Shown here: in pieces, positions 16,005-24,324 of the stretch
Layout of the letters: each line of letters begins with the position of its first letter
Position numbering within the stretch: position 1 is the stretch's first letter
Made by a program: the position numbers and the translations under genes
The notes under the pieces: generated by a model
The model's input: only the letters and a program-made list of their open reading frames with translations
Databases searched by the model: none
Told to the model about the DNA's origin: nothing
Source: Pseudonocardia bannensis
GTDB lineage: Bacteria > Actinomycetota > Actinomycetes > Mycobacteriales > Pseudonocardiaceae
Length of the DNA stretch: 46,737 nucleotides
Assembly: GCF_012911875.1 (NCBI RefSeq)
Contig: NZ_JAAXKZ010000035.1
Span: 1 to 46,737 of the forward strand
Direction of reading: 5' to 3'

Positions 16005-16280
16005 ATGACGCAGGGTGGACGAGGACGAGCACGCGCGCGGACCACGCAGAGCGAACAGCAGGCGTCCCAGTCACAGAGCACCGGCGGAGAATCCACCGAG
16101 TTGCGGGACTTCAAGACCCGGGCGCGGGCGCTGCCCGAGGACGAGCGCGCTGCCGCGTTCCAGAGTGACGAGTTCCGGCAACTCGTCGCGGCCGCCGCGG
16201 TTCCCGCCGTGGTCGCCGAGGCCGAATGTGCGAGCCACTGCTTCTCGCACTGCGGCAGCCACTGCTTCGGTCACGGCTGA
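16005..16280 (+). CDS. Small protein with C-terminal (Cys-x-x-His)4 tail
   Basis: This 91-residue protein has a basic, Gln/Ser-rich disordered start (1-31), an amphipathic central section (LRDFKTRARALPEDERAAAF, then QLVAAAAVPAVVAEAE) and a C-terminal CASHCFSHCGSHCFGHG with Cys75, 79, 83, 87 and His78, 82, 86, 90. These are the only cysteines and histidines in the protein. The layout of a charged leader-like part followed by a short Cys-rich end resembles peptide-natural-product precursors or metal-buffering peptides, but no such family was matched. ATG with GGAGG seven nt upstream. It follows the 240-aa protein with the same tail and is probably co-transcribed. Confidence 0.75.
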   Translation: MTQGGRGRARARTTQSEQQASQSQSTGGESTELRDFKTRARALPEDERAAAFQSDEFRQLVAAAAVPAVVAEAECASHCFSHCGSHCFGHG

Positions 16281-16720
16281 GACGGGTTGCGACGCCGGCG
16301 ACGTGTCGGGTGCGGTGTATCCGGCCCGCGCACGTCCCTCGCCCGCCGGAGCCGGCGGGCCCGCGCGAGCCGATAGCCCGCACCTCTTGTTGCGCGCGCG
16401 ATCGCGGAGTAGAACTCTGCTACGGAGCTTCGACAGGCCAAGGCCGGATCGGCGGAGAAGGTCCGTCCTCCCCGTCGATGTTCCCAGCACGAGGAGCATC
16501 GGGTACCCACGCGGAGCACGCCGCGACAAGGCTCAGCGCCGCGGGCCTGCGTCCGCAGACGACTCTCGTATGCGGCCGCCGAGACCGACCAACGCGGCGC
16601 AGTGTGCACGCTTGGTAGCCCGATCACTCGTGCGGTGCGGACGCCGTCCTCATCGCGGGGCGGCGTCCGTTCTGGGAGGGCCCGTTCCACGAGGGCGTCC
16701 GGCCGGGTCGCCCTCACCGG
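16281..16720. other. Gene-free stretch
   Basis: Open frames are present but give Arg/Pro-rich products without family features or ribosome sites. No RNA gene, repeat or inverted repeat stands out. Confidence 0.45.
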
Positions 16721-17539
16721 TCAGCGCCTGCGCCGCAGGGCGGCGAGCCGGGCCACGGTCTCGCGCTCCTCAGGTCCGAACCACGGCGGCGATCCGGCTG
16801 CGACGTTCTCCCGGACCCGCCCGGGCCGGGAGGTGGCCGGGATGGCCACCTGGCAACGGGGATCGCTGAGAACCCATTTGAGCAGGACCTGCGCCCAGGT
16901 CCGGACTCCGAAGTCCTGCAGGAAACCGATGGCCTCGTCGCCCGGGTCGGCCTCCAGCAGCTCGCCCTGGCCGAACGGGCGCATCACGATGACGCCGAGA
17001 CCGAGGTCCGCGGCGAGCGGCAGGATCCGTTTCTCGACCTCCCGCTCGAACGGGTTGTACGGGATCTGCACGGTGGAGACCTGCTCAGCCTTGAGCACCG
17101 TCTCCAACTCCCCGAAGGCCGCTGCCGACCAGTGCGTCGCGCCGATCAGGTCGATCTTTCCGGCCTCCCGGGCCTCCGCCAGCGTGCGCAGATGATCCTG
17201 CCAGGCCACCAGGTTGTGGATCTGCATGACCTCCACGCGGCCGCCGAAGTAGGCCAGGGCCCGCTCGAGTTGGCGGCGGCCCTCCTCGGCGGAGTCGGTC
17301 CAGATCTTGTCGGCCACCACGACGTCCGGTCGCCGGTCGCCGAGCGCGTCGGCGAGCAGTTTCTCGGCGCGGCCGTACATGGGCGAGGAGTCGACGAACT
17401 GCACCCCGGCGTCCAGCGCGGTGGTGATGACCGGGATGTGCTCGCCGGCTCTCGCCGCGTCCTCCAGCCGCCGCCAGGTGCCCAGCCCTACGACCGGGAT
17501 CTCCCGCTCCCATGCGCCCAGGCGTCGTTGTTCCACCAC
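16721..17539 (-). CDS. Aldo/keto reductase
   Basis: This 272-residue TIM-barrel oxidoreductase reduces carbonyl compounds with NAD(P)H. The catalytic tetrad is visible: Asp50 and Tyr55 in FVDSSPMYG, Lys78 in VVADKIW and His108 in MQIHNL. The C-terminal ATSRPGRVREN resembles the cofactor-binding IPGTSKPEHVREN region. Length is slightly short for the family but complete. The start is one of two adjacent GTG codons (17539 or 17536), with no clear Shine-Dalgarno. It is flanked by decayed genes, so it may be one of few survivors in this stretch. Physiological substrate unknown. Confidence 0.86.
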   Translation of the reverse strand: MVEQRRLGAWEREIPVVGLGTWRRLEDAARAGEHIPVITTALDAGVQFVDSSPMYGRAEKLLADALGDRRPDVVVADKIWTDSAEEGRRQLERALAYFGGRVEVMQIHNLVAWQDHLRTLAEAREAGKIDLIGATHWSAAAFGELETVLKAEQVSTVQIPYNPFEREVEKRILPLAADLGLGVIVMRPFGQGELLEADPGDEAIGFLQDFGVRTWAQVLLKWVLSDPRCQVAIPATSRPGRVRENVAAGSPPWFGPEERETVARLAALRRRR

Positions 17540-17644
17540 GAGAGGATGACGTTTCCGGGGACCGCCAAACTCCGGGAGGAGGCGGCCCCGGTCGCAGGAA
17601 TGGGGCTGACCCGCAGGTCGGAGCGCTCATAGTTTCCCGATCAC

Positions 17645-17905
17645 ATCGCCGGACACCGTCGGCGCAGCCCCCGGTCGAGACCTCCACGCCGCGTTCGCGC
17701 TGCTCGCGTCCGACGCCGCCGAGATCGAGGTGCTGCCGCCGGCGGGGCAGGCCTCGATGGACCCGGCCGCGGCCGGCCCGGCCGTTCTGCAGTGTCACCG
17801 TGACCGCCTTCCCCGACCTGCTGCTCACCGTGCACCGCACGGTCGAGGTCGGTGACGGGGTGGTGCCGGGAGCAGCTGCGGGCGATCGGGTTCAGCTTCC
17901 AACCG
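17645..17905 (+). pseudogene. Probable SnoaL-like remnant
   Basis: Two plus-strand frames carry protein-like pieces: DLHAAFALLASDAAEIEVLP and, in another frame, TAFPDLLLTVHRTVEVGDGVV followed by EQLRAIGFSFQPVSDR. The second resembles SnoaL-like/NTF2-fold proteins, where a DLRLTVEDVVAEGDRV-type strand pair is typical. Frame changes and lack of a start argue for a dead gene. Confidence 0.4.
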
Positions 17906-17906
17906 G

Positions 17907-18178
17907 TCAGCGATCGAGTGCCAGCAGCAGATCGGCGAGCTCCTCCGGACGGTTCTCCGCGACCAGGTGGCTGGTGGCGATCTCGTGGTGGTTCCGGGCC
18001 GGGGAGGTGCGTGCGCGCAACGCGGGGGCCTCGAACGCCGCGCCGTTCGGGCCGGCGGTGGCCCGGATGCAGGTCAGGCGCAGCGGACCTCGTGGTCCGC
18101 GGCGCGCAGCAGCGCCCGGAGCTTGCGGAAGCCGTAGGAGCCACCCCATGCGCCGTGCACCAGGACGAAGGTCGACAT
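17907..18178 (-). pseudogene. Internally deleted alpha/beta hydrolase (EstC-like)
   Basis: The minus strand begins with a good hydrolase N-terminus (MSTFVLVHGAWGGSYGFRKL) and ends, in another frame, with HEIATSHLVAENRPEELADL, the normal C-terminus of EstC/salicylate-esterase-like hydrolases. Only about 270 bp remain of an expected gene of around 700 bp, and the catalytic Ser region is missing. The two ends are out of frame, so the gene is inactive. Confidence 0.6.
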
Positions 18179-18248
18179 GGGCGTCGGTCCGTCCACCACG
18201 GACGTCCGGCACTGTCGACGAGGGGCGATCGATGCCAGGCTCTGAACC

Positions 18249-18437
18249 ATGAGCGACGAGCAATGGTTCTACTGCCTGAATCACCACACGGTCGAGCCGG
18301 CTGAGGGCTGCCGCGCCGCCGACCGGCTCGGTCCCTATCCCGACAAGGAGACCGCCGCCCGGGCGCTGGAGATCGCGCGCGAGCGCACCGAGGCCGCCGA
18401 CCGCTACGACCGGGAGTGGGACGAGCAGGAGGAGTGA
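18249..18437 (+). CDS. Conserved small actinobacterial protein
   Basis: This 62-residue protein reads WFYCLNHHTVEPAEGCRAAD, then RLGPYPDKETAARALEIARE, followed by an acidic Arg/Glu/Asp tail. The WFYCLxHxxVE and C-RAADRLGPYP pattern recurs in small hypothetical proteins of actinobacteria (recalled, not searched). Cys9, His11, His12 and Cys21 could bind a metal. A helix follows. Function is unknown. It lies between two decayed genes, so its intact state suggests it is maintained. Confidence 0.7.
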   Translation: MSDEQWFYCLNHHTVEPAEGCRAADRLGPYPDKETAARALEIARERTEAADRYDREWDEQEE

Positions 18438-18614
18438 AGCCGGAGGACCTCGGCGGTTCGGGAATTCGCGGGAGCGAACTCGTCCAGGTCTCTTCCGTGA
18501 TCACCGCGGATCCGGCGCGGAACTGTCGGTGTCCGCACGTATGTTCGAGTCATGCAGACGGGATCGGTGCCGGAGGTCGTGGCTGCGATGCCGCGGAGAC
18601 CGCGATCACCGACG

Positions 18615-18642
18615 TCGAGCGCCCCTTCGGGGGCACGCTCGA
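18615..18642. other. Strong UUCG hairpin with 7-bp outer stem
   Basis: TCGAGCG and CGCTCGA enclose CCCC-TTCG-GGGG with a two-base bulge. It is the clearest isolated hairpin in this stretch and could terminate transcripts from the 62-aa gene about 180 bp upstream, or be a chance product of decayed coding DNA. Confidence 0.35.
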
Positions 18643-18689
18643 GGAGGCCCGCGAGGCCGTCGAGGAGGCCGGGACCGTCTCGACACGAC

Positions 18690-19320
18690 CGCGGCCGGGA
18701 CCCGCCGCCAGGACCGGGCCGTGGACGAGCTGGCCCGCCGGATCGTGCTGTGGGCCGGGGCCGACCGGTTCGCGGGGGTCAAGCCGGAGGTCCGCGACCG
18801 GTTCCGGGTCGCCGACGTCGTGACGGAGCTGGAGCCCGTCGCGGCCGGGCTCGCCGACGACCTCGACGTGTTCGCGGCCAACCTGCGCGAGCGGCTCGCC
18901 GAGCTCGAGGAGCACGAGTCGGTCGTCGTCACGGCGATGACCGGGATGGTCCGCCAGGCGCTCAGGTCGCTGGCCCGGGCGCAGGCGCTGTCGGAGCTAC
19001 CCGACACGCTGGGGGACTGGGCCGGGCAACGGTTCCTCGAGGTCGGCCCGCAGCCGTCGACGACGTTCGCGCTGGAACGGGTGTCGGTTGAGCGCATGCG
19101 CAAGTGGTCGGGCGGGGAGGACATGCAGCGCAAGGTCGCCGTGGCCAACGGCGTCCAGCTGATCTTCCTGACCGGCGTCGGCGACATGAAGGCGGTCGGC
19201 ATGAATGCGGTCGGCCGGTTTCCCGACGTCATCCGCATGCGCAACATGACGAACCGCAACCGCGAGTACGTGCGGGCCGCCGACCGGACCCTCGCGTCCG
19301 ACGATCCCGCCGGCGTCGTC
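18690..19320 (+). pseudogene. C-terminal remnant of a large SMC-like ATPase
   Basis: An open plus-strand frame encodes a helical region (DELARRIVLWAGADRFAGV onward), then RMRKWSGGEDMQRKVAVA, which contains an ABC-type signature (SGGE). It continues directly with NGVQLIFLTGVGDMKAVG and FPDVIRMRNMTNRNREYV, matching the extreme C-terminus of large SMC/RecN-like ATPases. The Walker B and D-loop region expected between signature and C-terminus is absent, as though removed in frame. The Walker A half of the protein is missing too. No start or ribosome site is clear. Intact homologues usually exceed 1000 residues. Confidence 0.5.
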
Positions 19321-19514
19321 GACGCCACCCGGGTGGCGCGACGACCCGGTGCTGACCCTGCTCCAAGGCTCCGCCGACCCGGTTCCGTCGGGGCCCGGCC
19401 TCTCATCCCCCGCGGGTGAGGCAGGGCCCGGCGGAACGGCGCAGGCTTCGTCCGTGCCCGGTCCCGCCTGACGTGGGGCCGGTATACGGGTGGTACGGAG
19501 AGGGGTACGGACCG

Positions 19515-19997
19515 ATGACCGATTCCGCAAGAACCGCGCCGGTGGGCTCCGGGACGCGCGCCGGCACCGCGTCGTCCGCAGCGTCGAGGGCCGCTCCGGC
19601 GCCGACCGCCTGGACGGGATGGGCCGTCTTCGCCGCGGTCTTGATGATCATGGTCGGCGTCTTCCACGCGATCGCCGGCCTCGTGGCCCTGTTCCGGGAG
19701 ACGGTCTACCTGGTCCCGGAGACCAATCTCGTGGTGAGCGTCAGCTACAACAGCTGGGGCTGGCTGCACCTGATCGGGGGTGTCCTGCTCGCGGTGGCCG
19801 GCTTCGCGTTGCTCGCCGGGCAGACCTGGGCGCGCGTCGTCGCGGTCGTCCTCGCCGGCCTGAGCGCCGTCGTCAACATCGGCTTCCTGGCCGCGCAGCC
19901 CTTCTGGTCCTCGATCATGATCGCGCTCGACGTGCTCGTGATCTACGCGTTGACGGTGCACGGCGGTGAACTGAAGAGCCGCGCCGCCGGCTACTGA
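19515..19997 (+). CDS. DUF7144 family four-helix membrane protein
   Basis: This 160-residue integral membrane protein has a 32-residue hydrophilic start followed by four hydrophobic helices: about 35-55 (VFAAVLMIMVGVFHAIAGLV), 77-97 (LHLIGGVLLAVAGFALLAG), 101-120 and 127-145. The SYNSWGWLHLIGG loop between helices 1 and 2 is typical of DUF7144. The ATG is preceded by GGAGAGGGG at a somewhat long spacing. Function is unknown; such proteins are abundant in actinobacteria. Confidence 0.82.
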   Translation: MTDSARTAPVGSGTRAGTASSAASRAAPAPTAWTGWAVFAAVLMIMVGVFHAIAGLVALFRETVYLVPETNLVVSVSYNSWGWLHLIGGVLLAVAGFALLAGQTWARVVAVVLAGLSAVVNIGFLAAQPFWSSIMIALDVLVIYALTVHGGELKSRAAGY

Positions 19998-20236
19998 GCC
20001 GCCGACGGCGCGCCCGGGCGCGGACCCGCGACCGGTCGGACCGTTCGCGGGTCGGTCACGTCCGGCGCCGTTTCGTCGAGCCCGCCCGGTCGGCCGGGCG
20101 GCGATCCCGGCCGCGATCGCCCCCGCACCGCCGGTCCGACGGGCTCATCCACCGCGGGTGATGCCGGGTGTCGGCCCGGATCAGCACAGTCCCCGTATCG
20201 AGAGACCCGCACGCTGTCGACTGCTGGAGGTAAGGC

Positions 20237-20731
20237 ATGGCCACCCTGACGGTGTGGAAGTTCCCGACGGCACAGGGCGCGGACAACGCCCTGAACATCC
20301 TGGAGCGGCTGCAGAAGGAGGAGCTGATCCAGGTCAACGACGCCGCCGTGGTGCGCTGGCCGGAGGGCCGGAAGAGGCCGAAGACCGAACAGCTGCACAA
20401 CCTGGCGGGGGTCGGAGCGCTCGGCGGCAGCTTCTGGGGGCTGCTGTTCGGGCTGATCTTCTTCGTTCCGCTGCTCGGCCTCGCCGTCGGCGCCGCCGTG
20501 GGTGCGCTGACCGGCTCGATGTCCGACGTCGGCATCGACGACGACTTCGTCAGGGACGTCCGGGAGAAGGTCACCCCCGGAACCTCGGCCCTGTTCGCCC
20601 TCACCTCGCACGCCGTCACGGACAAGGTGCTGGAAGCCTTCCGCGGCACCGACGCCGAACTCGTGCACACCAACCTGTCCGGCGCCCAGGAGCAGCAGCT
20701 CCGGGAGGCCTTCGCCGAGGCCGAAGCCTGA
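20237..20731 (+). CDS. DUF1269 family membrane protein
   Basis: This 164-residue protein has an N-terminal alpha/beta segment (LTVWKFPTAQGADNALNILE), a glycine-rich hydrophobic hairpin at about 55-88 (SFWGLLFGLIFFVPLLGLAV) and a C-terminal soluble domain (VREKVTPGTSALFALTSHAV). That is the standard DUF1269 layout. Family members are membrane-associated and often stress-linked, but of unknown role. GGAGGTAAGG lies just before the ATG, giving a strong translation signal. It converges on the potassium channel gene with 10 bp between stops. Confidence 0.88.
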   Translation: MATLTVWKFPTAQGADNALNILERLQKEELIQVNDAAVVRWPEGRKRPKTEQLHNLAGVGALGGSFWGLLFGLIFFVPLLGLAVGAAVGALTGSMSDVGIDDDFVRDVREKVTPGTSALFALTSHAVTDKVLEAFRGTDAELVHTNLSGAQEQQLREAFAEAEA

Positions 20732-20741
20732 TCGGCGGGAC

Positions 20742-21320
20742 CTACCCACCACCGGCTGGCCCGGGACCGCCGTCCGGGGGCCGGCCGGCGGCGTCGAGGC
20801 GGCTGCGGCCCGCCTGCACCGCGCCGAGCACGGCCCGCAGCAGCAGCCCGACGACGACCAGGTTGGCGACCATTTGGAAGGTCGTGACCACACGCGCCAC
20901 CTGGGACGCCGGGGCGATGTCGCCGAACCCGACGGTGGCGAAGACGGTCACGGTGAAATAGAGGGTGTCGGTACGGGTGAGCGGCTGGGTGAAGGACGAC
21001 GGCTCGGTCTGCGCGAGCAGGTAGTAGGCCGCGGCGAACAGCAGCAGGTACAGCGGGACGGCCGTGGCGAGGGTCTCCACGGCCCGCAGCCCGGGGTAGC
21101 TGGCCCGCACGATCGACCGGACCTGCCACACCCCGAACGCACCGACCACGATCAGGCCGATCAGCAGCTGGACCAGCGTCGTCACGGTGGCGGTCTCGTC
21201 GAGGGGCAGCAGGTAGTAGACGACGACCAGCGCGGTGGTACTGCTCAGCGACCGCGCCAGCGCCCACCCGATCAGCTTCCGGCGGCCCGGCGTGACGGCG
21301 CCGATGAACGGTACGGCCAT
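20742..21320 (-). CDS. Two-pore-helix type potassium channel family protein
   Basis: This 192-residue membrane protein has four hydrophobic segments (about 24-40, 48-66, 84-104 and 146-168) and one pore loop with selectivity filter TVGFGD (129-134). This fits the bacterial ion-channel-2 family, selective for potassium and working as a tetramer. No cytoplasmic RCK domain is present. The ATG at 21320 is preferred because GAGGG lies six nt upstream; the ATG at 21326 abuts that element. It follows the diacylglycerol-kinase-like gene by a few bases and is probably co-transcribed with it. Confidence 0.85.
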   Translation of the reverse strand: MAVPFIGAVTPGRRKLIGWALARSLSSTTALVVVYYLLPLDETATVTTLVQLLIGLIVVGAFGVWQVRSIVRASYPGLRAVETLATAVPLYLLLFAAAYYLLAQTEPSSFTQPLTRTDTLYFTVTVFATVGFGDIAPASQVARVVTTFQMVANLVVVGLLLRAVLGAVQAGRSRLDAAGRPPDGGPGPAGGG

Positions 21321-21329
21321 GACCATCCC

Positions 21330-22730
21330 TCAGCCCACACCCTCGGTGTCCTCGCTCCCCACCGGCTCAGCGCGCTGTTCGGCCCGGCCGCGGGCCGCGG
21401 GGGACCGGCCGGCCGCGATCCCGGCCAGCGCCAGCAGACCCTGCCCGGGCCCCTCGGGCTGCATCGCGGACGGTGAGGCCCCAGGATGGTGCGGAGCAAG
21501 ACGCACACGGAGCACCTGCGGCCGGATGCCGAACCGGATCGGCGGGGCGAGGACCACCGCCTCACCGTCGATGCCGAGCGGGACCGGGTGGTCGGAGTCG
21601 ACCTCGAACACCGGTGCCGACCAGTGCGTCCACCGGCCGGGCCCGGAGCCGGACCCGGCCTCGCGGGCCGGCACGACGGCGATCCCGAGCATCCCGTCGT
21701 CGATCCGCGGGCGGGTGCCCGACCCGATCGAGCCGCCGAGCCGGTACTGGTTGTTTGAGACCAGGATGACGGCGGCCGAGCGGTGCGCCAGCCCGTCCGG
21801 CCCGCGCCAGCGCAGGTCCAGCTCCGAACCGCTCGGTCCGAGGACGGCCGGTGCGGTGCCGAGCAGCGTGCGGACCTTCGCGTTCCGGTACCCGGCGCTC
21901 TGCACGGCCTCCGCGTAGAGCCCCATCGACACGTTGTTGACGAACACCCGCCCGTTGACCTCGCCGAGGTCGACCAGTTGCTCGCCACCGTCGACGAAGG
22001 CGTCCAGGGCGCCGACGACGTCGTTGCGGTCCACCCCGAGGTCGAGGGCGAAGTGGTTGCGGGTGCCGGCCGGGATGCACGCGTAGGGCAGCCCGTGCTG
22101 CGCGGCCACCGCCGCGACGATGGCCTGCGAGCCGTCCCCACCGGCCATCGCGAGGCCGTCGGCCCCCTGCGCCACCGCGGTGCGGACGAGTTCCTCGAGG
22201 TCGTCGCCGGGGTGCAGTTCGACCGTCCGCATCCCGCGGTTCGCCGCCTCGGCGGCCAGTCCCACCTGGGTCGCCTTCCCGCCACCCGATCGCGGGTTCA
22301 CGAACAGGACCGGCCGGTCCGGCCGGGGCGCGGCGGGCCGGTGCACGTGCACCCGGAACGCCACCCGTCCCGCGGCGTGCCAGATCGCGATGCCCGCGAC
22401 GATCACCAGCAGGTACGGCCACCCGTCGTTCCTGATCAGGAGCAGTGCGGTGGCGGCGAGGGCGAGCACCGCCACGGTCAGCCCGGTGATGCGCTGCCAG
22501 CCGCGGCGCACGACGCCGAACCACGCCGCCACCAGCGCGATCGCGACACACCCCAGCACGCCCAGGCCCTCCGGGAACCGGATGATCCCCACGACGACGG
22601 CGGTCACGATCGCGGCGAGCGCCGCAAGCAGCGCAACCGCGGCCGCGACCCGTTGCCGGCCGGTGGGACCGGCGGGAGTGCTCACGGCGTCTCCCCGATC
22701 GGCGTTGCGCGCCCCGTCTCGCCCGACCAT
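21330..22730 (-). CDS. Diacylglycerol/lipid kinase family protein with N-terminal membrane domain
   Basis: This 466-residue protein has about four transmembrane helices in residues 28-120, then a diacylglycerol-kinase catalytic domain: VNPRSGGGK (144-152), the nucleotide-binding AGGDGSQ (196-202) and PAGTRNHFALDLG (220-232). It would phosphorylate a lipid or sphingoid-like substrate at the membrane. The C-terminal 60 residues are low-complexity. The ATG at 22730 has AAGGAGG six nt upstream. It lies between a CLC channel and a potassium channel on the same strand; ion transport and lipid phosphorylation may be co-regulated. The substrate cannot be deduced. Confidence 0.87.
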   Translation of the reverse strand: MVGRDGARNADRGDAVSTPAGPTGRQRVAAAVALLAALAAIVTAVVVGIIRFPEGLGVLGCVAIALVAAWFGVVRRGWQRITGLTVAVLALAATALLLIRNDGWPYLLVIVAGIAIWHAAGRVAFRVHVHRPAAPRPDRPVLFVNPRSGGGKATQVGLAAEAANRGMRTVELHPGDDLEELVRTAVAQGADGLAMAGGDGSQAIVAAVAAQHGLPYACIPAGTRNHFALDLGVDRNDVVGALDAFVDGGEQLVDLGEVNGRVFVNNVSMGLYAEAVQSAGYRNAKVRTLLGTAPAVLGPSGSELDLRWRGPDGLAHRSAAVILVSNNQYRLGGSIGSGTRPRIDDGMLGIAVVPAREAGSGSGPGRWTHWSAPVFEVDSDHPVPLGIDGEAVVLAPPIRFGIRPQVLRVRLAPHHPGASPSAMQPEGPGQGLLALAGIAAGRSPAARGRAEQRAEPVGSEDTEGVG

Positions 22731-22857
22731 GAGAGTCCTCCTTGCGGTCGCCGGCGGGTCAGCATCCGCCGCGGCCGCGGGGTGCAGCGTCATCCGCCCG
22801 GGGTGATTCCCGGGAGCTGCCGGTGTGACGGCACGACGCCGCGCATCCCGGGCGGCG

Positions 22858-24204
22858 TCACCGCCGAGGAGCACGTCCGGGAGCGGGCTCAGCAGCCGGC
22901 TGCGTCGCCGCCGACCGGTCGAGCGGTGCGAGGCGCGCCGTGACGACGTGCGCGACGACGACGCCGACGATCACCAGCGGCATGACCGCGAGCCCGTCGG
23001 CCCCGAGCAGCAGGGTGGCCAGCAGCACCGAGGTCAGCGGCAGCCGTAGCATCGCGGCGCACATCGCCCCGATCCCGACGGCCACGCCGGCGGCGAGCGG
23101 CAACCCCGGCAGGTGGGACAGGGCGACGCCGCCCGCCGCGCCCAGGAACATCGCCGGGAACACCGGGCCGCCCCGGAAGGCCGCCAGCGAGGCGCTGTAG
23201 GCGAGGCCCTTGCAGACGAGCAGCAGCAGGAGTGCACCGACGGTGTAGCCGCCCTGCCCGGCGATCAGCGGGGCCAGCTGGTCCTGCCCGGAGAACAGTA
23301 CGTCCGACCAGTTCTTGCCGGTGACGCCCGCGTACAGGACCGCACAACCCGCCACGAACACGCCCACGACAGGGGTGAGCAGCAGGATCCGCCGCTCGAT
23401 GTGCGGGCGCGCCAGCCGGGCGAGCCGCGAGATCGCGGTCCCGGCGACCGCGGCGGCGGCGCCGATGGCGATCGCCCAGCCGAACATGACAACGTCGGGA
23501 CGGGCGAACGGCGGCAGATCGGGCAGCGCCAGCGAGAACGTGCCCAGTCCGGTGAGCGAGCCCAGCCCGATGAAGATCAGCGAGCCGACACCCGCGGCCA
23601 GCAGCCCCGGGAGCAGGACGAGCTGGAGGGCGGCCCCGCCGATCCCGGCCGCCTCCATCAGCAGGAACGCGCCGAGCAGCGGCGACCCCAGTAGCGTGCT
23701 GATGGACGCGAAGCTGCCCGCCGCCGCGACGACGTGGGTGGACGCCGCCGCGGCGCCCCGCCGGACCAGCCGGATCACCAGCACCGCGAGTCCGCCGCCC
23801 AGAGCGATCAGCGGTGCCTCCGGCCCGAGCACGGCGCCGGCGACCAGGGTCACGAAGGCGGCCGCCGCGACACCGGGCAGCTCGCCGGGCTCGGGCGCAC
23901 CGCCGGAGCGGAAGCCATCGGCGGGGGAGTGCCCGCCCCTGCCGGGCAGGTAGCGGATGACGGACCCGACCAGCGCCCCGCCGACCAGCAACGGCACGAC
24001 GGGCCACCACAGCGGCGCCGGGCCGAGGCCCAGGGCGCCGGGCAGGGTGGCGTACACCCAGCGCTGTCCGGCGGACACCAGCGCCAGGAAGCCGTATGCC
24101 ACGGCCGAGATCGGGATGCCGAGGACCGCCGCGAGGACGAGTAGCTGCAGGTAACCGCGACTGCGCAGGAGCGCGCCGGGATCGGCGGGTCCGGCTGCGT
24201 GCAT
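22858..24204 (-). CDS. CLC-type chloride channel/transporter
   Basis: This 448-residue polytopic membrane protein has the CLC layout, with roughly ten or more hydrophobic segments. The gating-glutamate motif reads VLGPEAPLIALGGG where classical CLCs have GREGP, and the C-terminal pore motif FRGGPVFPAMFLG matches GxFxP. This divergent pattern is common in actinobacterial chloride-channel proteins. There is no CBS domain. The ATG at 24204 has GCGAGGAGG five nt upstream; a long in-frame upstream extension is antisense to the DUF2252 gene and was discarded. It probably starts an operon with the lipid kinase (127 bp downstream) and the potassium channel. Confidence 0.88.
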   Translation of the reverse strand: MHAAGPADPGALLRSRGYLQLLVLAAVLGIPISAVAYGFLALVSAGQRWVYATLPGALGLGPAPLWWPVVPLLVGGALVGSVIRYLPGRGGHSPADGFRSGGAPEPGELPGVAAAAFVTLVAGAVLGPEAPLIALGGGLAVLVIRLVRRGAAAASTHVVAAAGSFASISTLLGSPLLGAFLLMEAAGIGGAALQLVLLPGLLAAGVGSLIFIGLGSLTGLGTFSLALPDLPPFARPDVVMFGWAIAIGAAAAVAGTAISRLARLARPHIERRILLLTPVVGVFVAGCAVLYAGVTGKNWSDVLFSGQDQLAPLIAGQGGYTVGALLLLLVCKGLAYSASLAAFRGGPVFPAMFLGAAGGVALSHLPGLPLAAGVAVGIGAMCAAMLRLPLTSVLLATLLLGADGLAVMPLVIVGVVVAHVVTARLAPLDRSAATQPAAEPAPGRAPRR

Positions 24205-24324
24205 CTCGACCTCCTCGCCCGCGCCGACAGGGTGGCCGCCGCGCCGCACGAGCGCCATCACCCGGCCCGGATGATGCGACCGGTGCGGCCGGTGGGGGAG
24301 GGTGGCCGATCCCGACGAGGCGGG

